NCBI RefSeq assembly: GCF_024347455.1
Contig: NZ_AP025484.1
Coordinates: 558,001-622,000 of the forward strand
Length of the DNA stretch: 64,000 nt
Direction of reading: 5' to 3'
Source of the DNA: Vibrio echinoideorum
GTDB taxonomy: Bacteria; Pseudomonadota; Gammaproteobacteria; Enterobacterales; Vibrionaceae
The notes under the pieces are model-generated. The model made no database searches and was not told the DNA's origin. It saw only the letters and a program-made list of their open reading frames with translations. Shown piece by piece: positions 9,146-18,080 of the stretch. Every line of letters starts with the position of its first letter. Positions within the stretch are counted from its first letter, which is position 1. A program made the translations under genes and the position numbers.

Positions 9146-9490
9146 TTAACTGGCGATAGCAAGCGGTGCGAGAACCTGTACTTGCTCTCCTTGCTTGCGA
9201 ACTTCAAATTTCACGAGCTTGAGATCGGGTTGTTCAAGGCACGCGCCAGTTTCTAAGTGGTAATGCTGCTTGTATAAGGGCGAGGCTACGTAAGGCTCAC
9301 CGCTTAATGAACCAATGATACCACGTGACATAACATTCGCTTTGCCGACAGGGTCGTAATTAGAGAGCCCATAAAGCGTGTCGCTGCGCTTGCAGTAAAA
9401 AATAGCCACTTGGTTATCGTCTACTTTGGCGCAAATTCCACCATTTGGGGTTAAGTCCCGGGTGCTACATACGGTTGTCCAATTTTCCAT
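9146..9490 (-). CDS. nirD: Nitrite reductase (NADH) small subunit
   Basis: 114 residues with the Rieske-like fold of NirD but without the Cys/His cluster ligands of true Rieske proteins, as usual for the family. Conserved stretches are NGGICAKV near residue 17, VAIFYC and GSLSGEPYVASPLYKQHY, which is the typical NirD C-terminal half. Partner of NirB in the cytosolic NADH-dependent reduction of nitrite to ammonium. GGAGAAAG lies before the ATG. It follows nirB after a 139-nt gap holding a hairpin. Confidence 0.94.
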   Translation of the reverse strand: MENWTTVCSTRDLTPNGGICAKVDDNQVAIFYCKRSDTLYGLSNYDPVGKANVMSRGIIGSLSGEPYVASPLYKQHYHLETGACLEQPDLKLVKFEVRKQGEQVQVLAPLAIAS

Positions 9491-9544
9491 GACTTTCTCC
9501 TAGTCAAAACATAAAACTAATAATCAATTCAATTAGGGTGATAG

Positions 9545-9579
9545 CCGACAGCGGTTTTCTTGGGCTGCGCCACTGTCGA
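9545..9579 (-). other. Hairpin between nirB and nirD
   Basis: CCGACAGCGG pairs with CCACTGTCGA across a loop of about 14 nt, giving about ten base pairs if two G-U pairs are counted on the minus strand. No T-tract follows. It may stabilise the nirB message or lower nirD expression. Confidence 0.45.
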
Positions 9580-9629
9580 CTATCGATATTGGGTTGAGTT
9601 GTCACTGATTCACTCACCAGCAATTCGGC

Positions 9630-12212
9630 TTACGAAACTTCCGTGACTTCGATTTGGTCTGCGTTGGTTAGTATTTCATCGCGTTGTGAATCTGAAGAAG
9701 AGCTCAAGCTCGGCTTAGGAAAACGCTGCTCTCGTTCTTTAATGAATGACAGGCTAGTGTCCATCTCTTCACTGTTGATGTAGTGCTGGAAGCGTTTCAT
9801 CTTTTCAGGGTTTTCGATGGTGGTTTTCCATTCACACTGGTATTTTTCGATGTTGAGGGCGATATCGGCCTCAAGTTCTTCAGCAACATTGAGCTTGTCT
9901 TCAATCACGACTTGCTTGAGATATTCAATGCCGCCTTCAAGGTTTTCCATCCATACCGATGTACGCTGTAGACGATCCGCGGTTCGTGTGTAGAACATCA
10001 GAATGCGGTCGATGTATTGCAGCAGGGTGGTTTCATCAAGGTCGGTAGCAAAAAGGTCACCATGGCGAGGGCGCATACCGCCGTTACCACAGATGTAGAG
10101 GTTCCAACCTTTGTCGGTCGCGATAATGCCGAAGTCTTTCGATTGCGCTTCTGCACATTCACGAGTACAGCCAGAAACTGCAAACTTGGTTTTATGTGGC
10201 GAGCGTAGCCCTTTGTAGCGGTTCTCTAGTCGAATCGCTAAGCCTACGCTGTCGTCGATACCATATCGGCACCAAGTGCTACCCACACACGACTTAACAG
10301 TACGAACCGACTTACCGTAGGCGTGGCCTGTTTCGAAACCTGCATCAATCAGCTTTTTCCAGATGATAGGCAGTTCGTTAAGCTGTGCACCAAACAAATC
10401 GACACGCTGACCACCGGTGATTTTGGTGTAAAGGTCGAACTCTTTCGCGACCTCGCCAAGCACGATCAATTTGTCAGGTGTGATTTCACCGCCTGCAATA
10501 CGTGGCACAACTGAATAAGTGCCGTCTTTTTGCATGTTGCCGAGGTAGATATCGTTGGTGTCTTGCAGTTCAATGTGCTGATCTTCGAGGATGTAATCAT
10601 TCCAGTAAGAAGCCAGAATAGAACCGACAGCAGGCTTACAGACGGTACAGCCTAATCCATTGCCATGAGAATCCAATAGCTCATCGAATGTCTTGATTTT
10701 GTTGACGCGGATAATGTCGGTAAGTTCTTGACGAGAATACGCAAAGTGCTCACAGATATCGTTTGAGACTTCCACACCAAGGTTGCTTAGTTCACTGTCT
10801 AAAACTTGTTTAGCAAGCGCAGAACAACCACCACAACCCGTTGAAGCATTGGTTGTTTCTTTTAATGCAGCCATAGTGGTGCAGCCTGCAGATACGGCGT
10901 CTTTGATATCGCCTTTGGTCACATCAAAACACGAACAAATCACGGCGCTATCAGGCAGAGCTTCAACGCCCATTGCTGAGCCAGAATCGTCCGCGAGGTT
11001 TGGCAGAATAAGCACGGATGGATTTTCAGGAAGAGGCATATCATTTTGTTTGATTTGCAGTAGTGACCCGTAAGCCTCGGCGTCGCCCACCAATACTGCA
11101 CCAACAATCTTTTTACCGTCAGCTGAGATGATAAGGCGCTTGTAAACTTGCTCGATTTCGTCGTTATAAGTATACGATTGAGCACCTTCTGTTTGGCCGT
11201 GTACTTCGCCAATACTGGCTACATCAACACCAAGCAGTTTGAGCTTGGTGCTCATGTCGGCACCAGTAAACGCAGCGTCGCTCGTTCCGTCCGATAAGAT
11301 ATGCGCAGCCGCGACTTTCGCCATCGAATAACCGGGTGCCACTAAGCCAAAGATCTTGTTGTCCCATAGCGCACATTCACCAATCGCGTACACGTTGTCG
11401 ATGTTGGTTTGGCAATGATCGTTAATCACGATGCCGCCACGTTCACCAATGGCAATATCAGAGCTACGAGCTAGGGCATCTTGAGGGCGAATACCCGCAG
11501 AGAACACAATCATATCGGTTTCGAGATGAGTGCCGTCGGCAAAGTTCATACGGTAGCGAGCACTCTCACCCGCGACTATCTCAGAGGTTGCCTTCTCGGT
11601 GTGAACTTGGACGCCAAGGTCTTCAATTTTTCTGCGTAAAAGCGCACCGCCACCGTCATCTAATTGAACGGCCATTAGGCGAGGCGCGAACTCTACAACA
11701 TGGGTTTCCAAGCCAAGGTTTTTGACTGCGTTTGCCGCTTCTAAGCCAAGCAGACCACCACCAATCACTACGCCCGATTTACTGCCTTTGCTTGATAATT
11801 CAATGGCGTCTAAATCTTCGATGGTGCGATAAACGTGGCAGTGTTCTTGGTCGTTACCGGGAATAGGGGGAACAAAAGGGAATGAACCGGTCGCTAGAAT
11901 CAATGTGTCATAACTCTCGGTATGTCCTGATTCAGTCACAACGCACTTATTTTCAGTATCCAGTTGAGCGACTCTCGCGTTGAGAAGGTAATTAACGCCA
12001 TTGCTTTGGTAATACTCTTCGCTGGTTAATGCCAAATCTTCGGCATTTCCGCGCTTGAAGTAAGCTGTAAGCTGAACTCGGTCGTAGGCCAACCTAGGTT
12101 CTTCGCTGAAAGTAATCACATCAAACTCATCACTTTCTGACTGCAATATGTTGTCGATAAATTTGTGTCCAACCATACCGTTACCAACGACGACGATCTT
12201 CTTCTTGCTCAT
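9630..12212 (-). CDS. nirB: Nitrite reductase (NADH) large subunit
   Basis: Cytosolic siroheme enzyme reducing nitrite to ammonium with NADH. Order of domains: FAD/NAD(P)-binding oxidoreductase (about 1-300, GNGMVGHKF and GGGLLGLEAA dinucleotide loops), a BFD-like [2Fe-2S] region (CSCFD...GCGGC), a second Cys pair (GCTVCKP), then the nitrite/sulfite reductase half with CVGSTWC and GCTRECAEAQ, the C-x5-C...C-x3-C ligands of the 4Fe-4S/siroheme centre. 860 residues, close to E. coli NirB (847). AGGAATGG precedes the ATG. First gene of the nirBD-transporter-kinase operon. Confidence 0.96.
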   Translation of the reverse strand: MSKKKIVVVGNGMVGHKFIDNILQSESDEFDVITFSEEPRLAYDRVQLTAYFKRGNAEDLALTSEEYYQSNGVNYLLNARVAQLDTENKCVVTESGHTESYDTLILATGSFPFVPPIPGNDQEHCHVYRTIEDLDAIELSSKGSKSGVVIGGGLLGLEAANAVKNLGLETHVVEFAPRLMAVQLDDGGGALLRRKIEDLGVQVHTEKATSEIVAGESARYRMNFADGTHLETDMIVFSAGIRPQDALARSSDIAIGERGGIVINDHCQTNIDNVYAIGECALWDNKIFGLVAPGYSMAKVAAAHILSDGTSDAAFTGADMSTKLKLLGVDVASIGEVHGQTEGAQSYTYNDEIEQVYKRLIISADGKKIVGAVLVGDAEAYGSLLQIKQNDMPLPENPSVLILPNLADDSGSAMGVEALPDSAVICSCFDVTKGDIKDAVSAGCTTMAALKETTNASTGCGGCSALAKQVLDSELSNLGVEVSNDICEHFAYSRQELTDIIRVNKIKTFDELLDSHGNGLGCTVCKPAVGSILASYWNDYILEDQHIELQDTNDIYLGNMQKDGTYSVVPRIAGGEITPDKLIVLGEVAKEFDLYTKITGGQRVDLFGAQLNELPIIWKKLIDAGFETGHAYGKSVRTVKSCVGSTWCRYGIDDSVGLAIRLENRYKGLRSPHKTKFAVSGCTRECAEAQSKDFGIIATDKGWNLYICGNGGMRPRHGDLFATDLDETTLLQYIDRILMFYTRTADRLQRTSVWMENLEGGIEYLKQVVIEDKLNVAEELEADIALNIEKYQCEWKTTIENPEKMKRFQHYINSEEMDTSLSFIKEREQRFPKPSLSSSSDSQRDEILTNADQIEVTEVS

Positions 12213-12713
12213 AATCCATTCCTTATTCTCGGCTTCATTGTTTATAGCGTTAACGTTTATAGCGTTTAACTTCTAATGGTTAACAAATGAATACCGGGTT
12301 GAGATTCCACTCAATTCATCATTATCAAGAAAACAAAAATTGTTTTTCTAACTCTTGGTTTCTAGTGGAGCAAGGAGGATGCCAAATTATAATTTAGCAA
12401 AATAAATAAAATTTAATTAATACTTTTCAATCGATTAAGATTTTCAGGGGGCACGCAATTACCCCTAAAGTGGTATGTAATTTTTTTGTTAAATTTATGG
12501 AAATGAGCGTTTGTGGTGCAACTTTCTGCAAGATGGTGCAAAAAATAAGTTTTTTATATCAAGCATTCATTGGGAACTGAGTTTTAATTATTTTTGTTTT
12601 ATTAAGCTGTTGTTTTTATTTGGTTTTTGTTGTGCTTGCGATTCTTTGGTTTAATGGCGTGTTATTTGCTTGATCTAAATAAATACAATTATGGATAATT
12701 GAGCGAGAAACGG
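12213..12713. promoter_or_regulatory. Divergent nirB-nasA control region
   Basis: 501 bp without a gene, strongly AT-rich, separating two divergent nitrate-assimilation units, so both promoters should lie here. The only clear structure I see is the phased TGCAA repeat at 12517-12541. I found no sigma-54 box with correct GG-N10-GC spacing. Confidence 0.6.
12517..12541. repeat. Three TGCAA motifs at exact 10-bp spacing
   Basis: TGCAA occurs at 12517, 12527 and 12537, so the copies lie on the same face of the helix. The outer two are part of a longer match (TGGTGCAA) repeated at 20 bp. Such phasing suggests an operator for a regulator of nasA or nirB. No known factor is assigned. Confidence 0.5.
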
Positions 12714-15269
12714 ATGAGTGATTCAAACAGTGGTTGGATAAAATCGACATGTGCCTATTGTGGTGTTGGCTGCGGAATAGAAGCGAGGCCCACTGCATTA
12801 GGTAAGCTTGAAGTGCGCGGTGATAAAGAACACCCGTCGAATTATGGAAAGTTATGTACTAAAGGCATTGCTCTAGGTGAAACCGTAACGCCTTTAGGTC
12901 GTCTTACTCAGCCTACTCATATTCAGAATCAACAAAAACATGAACTCGCATGGGATGACGCCACTCAATTGGTCGCTGATAGGTTTAACCAAACCATTGA
13001 AGAGTTCGGCCCTGATTCAGTTGCGTTCTATGTCTCTGGTCAACTGTTAACAGAAGACTATTACGTTGCTAATAAGCTGATGAAAGGTTTTATTGGTAGC
13101 GGAAACATTGACAGTAACTCAAGGCTTTGCATGGCATCGAGCGTTGTTGGACACAAGCGTGCATTTGGTAGCGACACGGTGCCTATTTGCTATGAAGATT
13201 TAGAGCAAACCGACTTGGTCGTGATTACTGGCTCAAACTTATCATGGTGTCATCCGGTTCTTTTTCAAAGGTTAAGAGCGGCTAAGCAAGCGAATACCAA
13301 ACTGGAAGTGATCGTCATAGATCCTCGTTATACCGACACATGTGAAATAGCAGATCAGCATTTAGCGATTGAATCGGGCTCTGACGTGGCCTTGTTTAAC
13401 GGGTTACTTTCATACCTAGCCGATAATGACGTACTTGATGAGGCCTATATAAGCAAACATACAGAAGGCTTCCAACAAGCGATTGAGTCAGCAAAGAAGT
13501 ATGTTTACCACGCTGATTCAAACATCAATTCAGAGCAAAGCGTCAGCCAATTGACCGGGTTAGCGGAACAAGAGGTTGAGCGCTTCTATCGCGCGTTCGC
13601 ATCAAACAAAAAAGTAATCACTATCTATTCTCAGGGCGTGAATCAGTCGAGCCAAGGCTGCGATAAGGTGAATGCCATCATCAATTGCCATTTAGCCACC
13701 GGAAAAATCGGACAAGCAGGTATGGGGCCTTTCTCTGTGACCGGGCAACCCAACGCAATGGGCGGTCGCGAAGTGGGTGGTTTAGCGAATACGCTAGCGG
13801 CGCACTTTGAGTTTGGGAGTGAGGAATCACACCAAACGGTGAGTAACTTTTGGCAAACCGATAACTTAGCAACCAAGCCCGGTTTGAAAGCCGTCGAGTT
13901 GTTTGACGACATGCTTGAAGGCAAGATCAAAGCGGTGTGGATTATGGCGACCAACCCTGTGGTGAGCCTTCCAGACAGTGCGAGAGTGAAAGCAGCGCTA
14001 GAAAACTGTCCATTTGTGGTGGTGTCAGATTGCATTGCCGATACTGAAACCACTCGTTTGGCTGATGTAGTGCTGCCCGCGCAAGGGTGGAGCGAGAAGT
14101 CGGGCACCGTGACCAACTCCGAGCGTCGTATATCAAGGCAGCGCCGCATATTGCCAAGCCCGGGTGAAGCTAAACCTGATTGGTGGATGATTAAAGAAGT
14201 GGCGCAGAAAATGGGTCATAAACATGCCTTTGATTATCGTCATGAAGGGCAGATATTTGAAGAATACTGTCAAATGACGGGTCTTGATAATACTGACGGT
14301 AAAACGCGAGACCTGTGTTTAATAGGTCTAACCAAATTGGACGACAAAAGTTATAGCGAGCTAAAACCCCAGCAATGGCCCGTACTAGAATTACAGCAAG
14401 ATATCGTAAATAAACGAATGTTCACTGATGGCGAGTTTTTCACTAAGTCAGGAAAAGCCCAGTTCGTTGCGGTTGAACATGCTTTACCATTAACGACATC
14501 GTCACCAGATTATCCGCTTATAATGAACAGCGGACGAGTGCGCGATCAATGGCACACCATGAGTAGAACAGGGCTTGCCTCATCACTTGGAGACCACACT
14601 CCCGAACCGTTCATTGCTGTTCACCCTGAAACCGCCAAGAAATTTGGATTGGAAACGAGCACAAATCAAACCAACCAGGTTGTTAAAGTGAAAAGTGCTC
14701 AAGGTGAATCTCAAGCGCGCTTGGTATTAACCCAAGAGATGCGTAAAGAGCAGGTGTTTATGCCGATCCACTGGAACGGCACCACGGCCAAAGACAGCAA
14801 GCCGTGTGACTTGATTTTACCTAACACTGATTCCAATTCAGGGCAGCCAGAGTTCAAACACACACCTGTGATGTTAGAGGCATGCGCTTATCGCAGCGAA
14901 GCGGCACTGGTCAGTGATAAGGTGATGGATTGCAGCAGCTTTGATTACTGGGTTAGGCAGAAAGTCGAGGGCGGATTTTTGTATCGTATCTCGTCATCTA
15001 AGAATCCTATGGAGTTGGTGATTCAGCTTGCCAACACACTGGATGAATTACCTGAACCCAACGCAGAGGCGGTTAAATCACTCCATTATCACGGCAATAA
15101 ATCGTTCAAGAACTACGGTTCAGCCAAGCTTGGTGAGTTTGGCGTGAAACAAGCGTTCGTGGTGAACAGTAACCTAGATCATGAAAGCATCGAATGGCTG
15201 GTGGAATGCCTAACCCGAGAAGCCGATGAAGAATTCGAAGCCGAGTTTTTGAGTACCATGGCGAAGTAG
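12714..15269 (+). CDS. nasA: Assimilatory nitrate reductase catalytic subunit
   Basis: Cytosolic molybdopterin enzyme reducing nitrate to nitrite, which NirBD then reduces. The N-terminal 4Fe-4S site is C13-x2-C16-x3-C20-x27-C48. A bis-MGD oxidoreductase domain follows, and the C-terminal molydopterin-dinucleotide-binding domain starts near residue 600 (YPLIMNSGRVRDQWHTMSRTG). It has no extra C-terminal Cys cluster. I place the start at ATG 12714, 851 residues, because family likeness begins there; an in-frame TTG lies five codons upstream. Divergent from nirB and followed by a strong terminator. Confidence 0.95.
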   Translation: MSDSNSGWIKSTCAYCGVGCGIEARPTALGKLEVRGDKEHPSNYGKLCTKGIALGETVTPLGRLTQPTHIQNQQKHELAWDDATQLVADRFNQTIEEFGPDSVAFYVSGQLLTEDYYVANKLMKGFIGSGNIDSNSRLCMASSVVGHKRAFGSDTVPICYEDLEQTDLVVITGSNLSWCHPVLFQRLRAAKQANTKLEVIVIDPRYTDTCEIADQHLAIESGSDVALFNGLLSYLADNDVLDEAYISKHTEGFQQAIESAKKYVYHADSNINSEQSVSQLTGLAEQEVERFYRAFASNKKVITIYSQGVNQSSQGCDKVNAIINCHLATGKIGQAGMGPFSVTGQPNAMGGREVGGLANTLAAHFEFGSEESHQTVSNFWQTDNLATKPGLKAVELFDDMLEGKIKAVWIMATNPVVSLPDSARVKAALENCPFVVVSDCIADTETTRLADVVLPAQGWSEKSGTVTNSERRISRQRRILPSPGEAKPDWWMIKEVAQKMGHKHAFDYRHEGQIFEEYCQMTGLDNTDGKTRDLCLIGLTKLDDKSYSELKPQQWPVLELQQDIVNKRMFTDGEFFTKSGKAQFVAVEHALPLTTSSPDYPLIMNSGRVRDQWHTMSRTGLASSLGDHTPEPFIAVHPETAKKFGLETSTNQTNQVVKVKSAQGESQARLVLTQEMRKEQVFMPIHWNGTTAKDSKPCDLILPNTDSNSGQPEFKHTPVMLEACAYRSEAALVSDKVMDCSSFDYWVRQKVEGGFLYRISSSKNPMELVIQLANTLDELPEPNAEAVKSLHYHGNKSFKNYGSAKLGEFGVKQAFVVNSNLDHESIEWLVECLTREADEEFEAEFLSTMAK

Positions 15270-15304
15270 TTACTACCTCACATTCATCCATACCTATAGC
15301 GTAG

Positions 15305-15330
15305 ACGCCGACAATCATGTCGGCGTTTTT
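15305..15330 (+). terminator. Rho-independent terminator after nasA
   Basis: Perfect 9-bp stem ACGCCGACA/TGTCGGCGT, 4-nt loop, then TTTT. Confidence 0.9.
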
Positions 15331-15656
15331 GTTTGAGTGTATAGCCCCCAATATGTGTCAATTCATTGCCTGAACTGCGGTTCAATCATCATCCAACCCA
15401 AAGACTTAGGTCAAAACTGCCTAGGTTTGGTCAGTAAATCACCGAATAAGGTAACGACTAACTCACACATTGAGGTGTTTTCTGCATTTTACTGGAACTA
15501 TATAGAAAATTTCTGCTTTTCGTCATGTTTGATAAAGCAGTAATCAGGTAAGGTTCTGTTATTAAATGGGTTATTAGACAGAGCCTGAACTGTTTAGATT
15601 ACTAGACAGAATTGTTTCAGGGACAAAATACAGAATTATTCTGTCTAATATAGCTG
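15331..15656. other. Gene-free left flank of the cassette array
   Basis: I see no convincing gene in this 326-bp stretch. It contains TTAGACAGA at 15574, CTAGACAGA at 15602 and the inverted TCTGTCTAA at 15640. It also contains a perfect palindrome ACAGAATTATTCTGT at 15630-15644, 45 bp before the first cassette start codon. No attI or integrase gene is visible. Confidence 0.5.
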
Positions 15657-15689
15657 TTATATGCCATTCAGAGAAAATAGGAAGTACGT

Positions 15690-16628
15690 ATGTTTGGTGA
15701 GTTGAAGAAAGTCCCATTACGAAGTATTTGGGCACATGAAGCGCAAGATTTTACACCTTGGCTAGCGGAAAACATCGAAGAATTGGGAAATGCTGTAGGT
15801 TTGGAGCTTGAGCTAGTTCAAGAGGAAGCGAGCGTCGGGAATTTTTCTCTTGATATCTTAGCCAAGGATCTTGGGTCAGCCGAAAACGTCATTATTGAAA
15901 ATCAGTTTTCTCAAACTGACCATGACCACCTAGGTAAGTTACTTACATATTCGGCTGGGTTCGACGCTTCGTTCGTCATTTGGGTTGCTGAAACAATTCG
16001 TGAAGAGCACCGTCAAGCTCTAGACTGGTTGAATCACCGAACTGATAGTCAGACGCAATTCTTTGCAGTTGTTGTTGAGGTTATTCAAATTGACGAGTCA
16101 AAGCCTGCTTTTAATCTAAAACCTGTAGTATTTCCAAACGAATGGCAAAAGAGCAAGTCTTCGAACAAGTCTGTTCAAAAAACGAGTGCCAAATCTGAAA
16201 AGTATCGTGAGTACTTCCAAGAGTTGATCGATGAGCTTCGATGCGAGCATAAATTTACCTCAGCTAAGGCTGGTCAACCTCAGAACTGGTACGCATTTGC
16301 TTCTGGAATTACTGGTATAAATTACGGTGCAAACTTTTGCCAAGGCAATAAAGTACGTACGGAACTTTATATTGATTTTGGCAATGCTGAGCAAAACGAG
16401 TCGTGCTTGAACTATTTGCTCGAAAGCAAAGATGAAATTGAAGATGAATTTGGAAGTGAGCTTTCTTGGGAACCAATAGATGGTAAGAGGGCTACTAGAG
16501 TGGCTGTCTATCGTGATGGTTCAATATTAGACGAAAGTAATTTATCAGAGATTAAACTATGGCATATTAATAACCTAATTAAGTTCAAAGATTTGTTTGC
16601 TAAAAGGGTTCGTAAGCACTTGAAATAG
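15690..16628 (+). CDS. Cassette 1: DUF4268-type protein, possible PD-(D/E)XK nuclease fold
   Basis: 312 residues. The N-terminal half has a nuclease-like core: D55 in FSLDILAKD, then VIIENQFSQTDHDHLGKLLTY, giving D...E70-x-Q72, a variant of the D-(D/E)xK pattern. The C-terminal half resembles DUF4268 (aromatic-rich, with YIDFGNAEQNE). Proteins of this kind occur beside restriction and other defence genes, but I cannot show a function here. GGAAG precedes the ATG. It starts 33 bp after the cassette boundary, its stop overlaps the attC, and it lies on the plus strand as usual for cassettes. Alternative: a structural protein with a degenerate nuclease fold. Confidence 0.7.
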   Translation: MFGELKKVPLRSIWAHEAQDFTPWLAENIEELGNAVGLELELVQEEASVGNFSLDILAKDLGSAENVIIENQFSQTDHDHLGKLLTYSAGFDASFVIWVAETIREEHRQALDWLNHRTDSQTQFFAVVVEVIQIDESKPAFNLKPVVFPNEWQKSKSSNKSVQKTSAKSEKYREYFQELIDELRCEHKFTSAKAGQPQNWYAFASGITGINYGANFCQGNKVRTELYIDFGNAEQNESCLNYLLESKDEIEDEFGSELSWEPIDGKRATRVAVYRDGSILDESNLSEIKLWHINNLIKFKDLFAKRVRKHLK

Positions 16629-16757
16629 GCATATAACAAGAAATTTAAGAGTGATTCACAACGCTTGGCGCTCTCACTTCAAGCTAGTTTAGTGTTTATG
16701 GCACAATGGTTTAGGTAAGGTGGCTAGCGTTGTCCACACCTTAATTTGGCGTTAGGC
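16628..16757 (+). repeat. attC site 1 (intact)
   Basis: Starts GGCATATAACAAG and ends CCTTAATTTGGCGTTAGGC, about 130 bp. Internal arms ACAACGCT and AGCGTTGT pair, as do flanking bases. The recombination point is G16751/T16752. The L'/R' end matches Vibrio cassette repeats. Its TTAATTTGGCG target is uninterrupted, in contrast to sites 2 and 3. Confidence 0.85.
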
Positions 16758-16818
16758 GAATCGGTGATCCGCTTTTGTATACTGTATTTTTCGAAAAGTT
16801 ATAACTAATGAGTAATAA

Positions 16819-17709
16819 ATGACATCCAAATATTTTGACCCTCAAAAAAGTTTTTTACACCTACAAGTTGTATGGGGGGCAATATCTGCGCTGCTTACTT
16901 TCGCAATAGTAATAGCTTTAGTCATTATTTTTAATACATCGCTTGTATGGGATTTGTCTGCGAATGGATTTAATTACTTTATATTTGTATTTCGCTTTCC
17001 TTTAGGAATACTGGCAATGATCATCCCAATTGTTGCATTACTTGCTGCTAATCATCGCTCTGAACAGACTAAAGAACAAATAAAGGCTACGGGACTCCAG
17101 AATAATTTTTCTAATTATTATAAGCATCTTGAAGAGTTTGTTAAATATTCACAGGAAAATTTAAAAGATATTCAAGACTTAGATTTTCGTTTAATTCATA
17201 AGAGAATTTACCCAAATTCTCAGGAAGGGGATTACGAAATATGCAGAGAGTTATTTCAAGCTTTAGAATCAAGCTCTACTTTAATATCAGGAATTTCTGA
17301 GAACTACCCTAAAGACTTCAATGAGGGGATACCTCAATCAGATTATGAAAAATATATTGGGTTGGTAAATAAATTAGGATCTTACCTAGGGAATAATTCT
17401 GGTAGATTTACGGCTATTACAAGCGATCCCTTTGACACATATGCAAAAACATATTTAAAGCAATCTTTACTGTTTTTGGAAAGAATTATTTATCTATGTA
17501 CTTTAATTGAAAGAATGTGCCACTTCACGGTAGACTTCAAAAGTAAAAGCCAACCCTTAATAGGGTTTAATTTTAATGTTAACGAATTCAATGTTATTGA
17601 AAGTGGCGATGATGACGAGTTAGATCCATTTGATTATCAAGCTCCAAGAGATTTTGATGAAGTTAATCAAGTGTTTATTGAAAAACTGAAAGAAAACAAG
17701 GTCGCGTAA
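16819..17709 (+). CDS. Cassette 2: two-helix membrane protein of unknown function
   Basis: 296 residues. Two hydrophobic segments at about 18-40 and 52-75 are followed by a long, mostly helical cytosolic part beginning ANHRSEQTKEQIKATGLQNNFSNYYKHLEEF. This layout (two helices, then a charged helical domain) is seen in several membrane effectors of phage-defence systems, but no specific family is recognised and defence is only a possibility. The gene is AT-rich compared with neighbouring chromosomal genes, as expected of an acquired cassette. No strong ribosome site precedes the ATG; TTATAACTAATGAGTAATAA lies upstream. Confidence 0.7.
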   Translation: MTSKYFDPQKSFLHLQVVWGAISALLTFAIVIALVIIFNTSLVWDLSANGFNYFIFVFRFPLGILAMIIPIVALLAANHRSEQTKEQIKATGLQNNFSNYYKHLEEFVKYSQENLKDIQDLDFRLIHKRIYPNSQEGDYEICRELFQALESSSTLISGISENYPKDFNEGIPQSDYEKYIGLVNKLGSYLGNNSGRFTAITSDPFDTYAKTYLKQSLLFLERIIYLCTLIERMCHFTVDFKSKSQPLIGFNFNVNEFNVIESGDDDELDPFDYQAPRDFDEVNQVFIEKLKENKVA

Positions 17710-17720
17710 TTTTAATGAAT

Positions 17721-17813
17721 ATTCGCCTAACAAAGCATTTAAAAGTGATTCGTAATGCTTGGCAGTTTCGCTTCGCTCAAGTATAGCCAAGCGTCACCCA
17801 CTCCTTAATGCGG
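17721..17813 (+). repeat. attC site 2, left part, interrupted by an IS
   Basis: ATTCGCCTAACAAAGCATTT starts the site. Arms ATGCTTGGC and GCCAAGCGT pair. The site runs to CCTTAATGCGG at 17813, where the IS begins. Its missing end CGTTAT lies beyond the IS at 19174-19179, so removing the IS restores a site of about 100 bp. Confidence 0.8.
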
Positions 17814-18080
17814 CCACATGGATTCCCCCGGTTGTCAAACATCCGCTAAACTTATGTTGATGGGTTTTGGACTGCCGCTCTACATTCGGCCTACTTATCG
17901 ACGATTCGTATACGTCGTGGCCCTGATGACTTTGCGCGACTGCGGTGCCTTATTCGTTAGATGACATCTAGTGCGTCCGCCGCATTAACAGGCTCTCCGC
18001 AAGTGGTCTTAACCTATCTCCATCATTAGCGTCTGCAATGACCCGGTGGGTTTAACTCTTTATGCTGCTTAGGTTTCTAC
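17814..18080 (-). ncRNA. Putative bridge RNA (seekRNA) region with attC-matching guides
   Basis: Non-coding block 3' of the transposase, where IS1111-group elements encode their guide RNA. Read on the minus strand it contains TTAATGCGGCG (from 17978-17988), identical over 11 nt to attC2 with the IS removed (TTAATGCGG joined to CG). After 17 nt it contains CTAACGAAT (from 17952-17960), whose CTAACG is complementary to the attC right core CGTTAG. A left guide matching the top strand and a right guide matching the bottom strand, overlapping at CG, is the layout of a bridge-RNA target loop. An 11-bp hairpin (TATGCTGCTTA/TAAGCAGCATA) spans the transposase stop. The exact RNA ends are not determined. 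Confidence 0.6.

Noticed and set aside
12440..12545. Possible sigma-54 promoter in the nirB-nasA region
   Set aside because: The best candidates have 11 nt between GG and GC or lack GG, so the required spacing is not met.
13643..14149. 168-residue minus-strand frame inside nasA
   Set aside because: Lies wholly within a well-supported gene, with no family likeness; a shadow of nasA codon use.
15337..15543. 68-residue plus-strand frame after nasA
   Set aside because: No ribosome site, starts just behind a terminator, and the product looks random.
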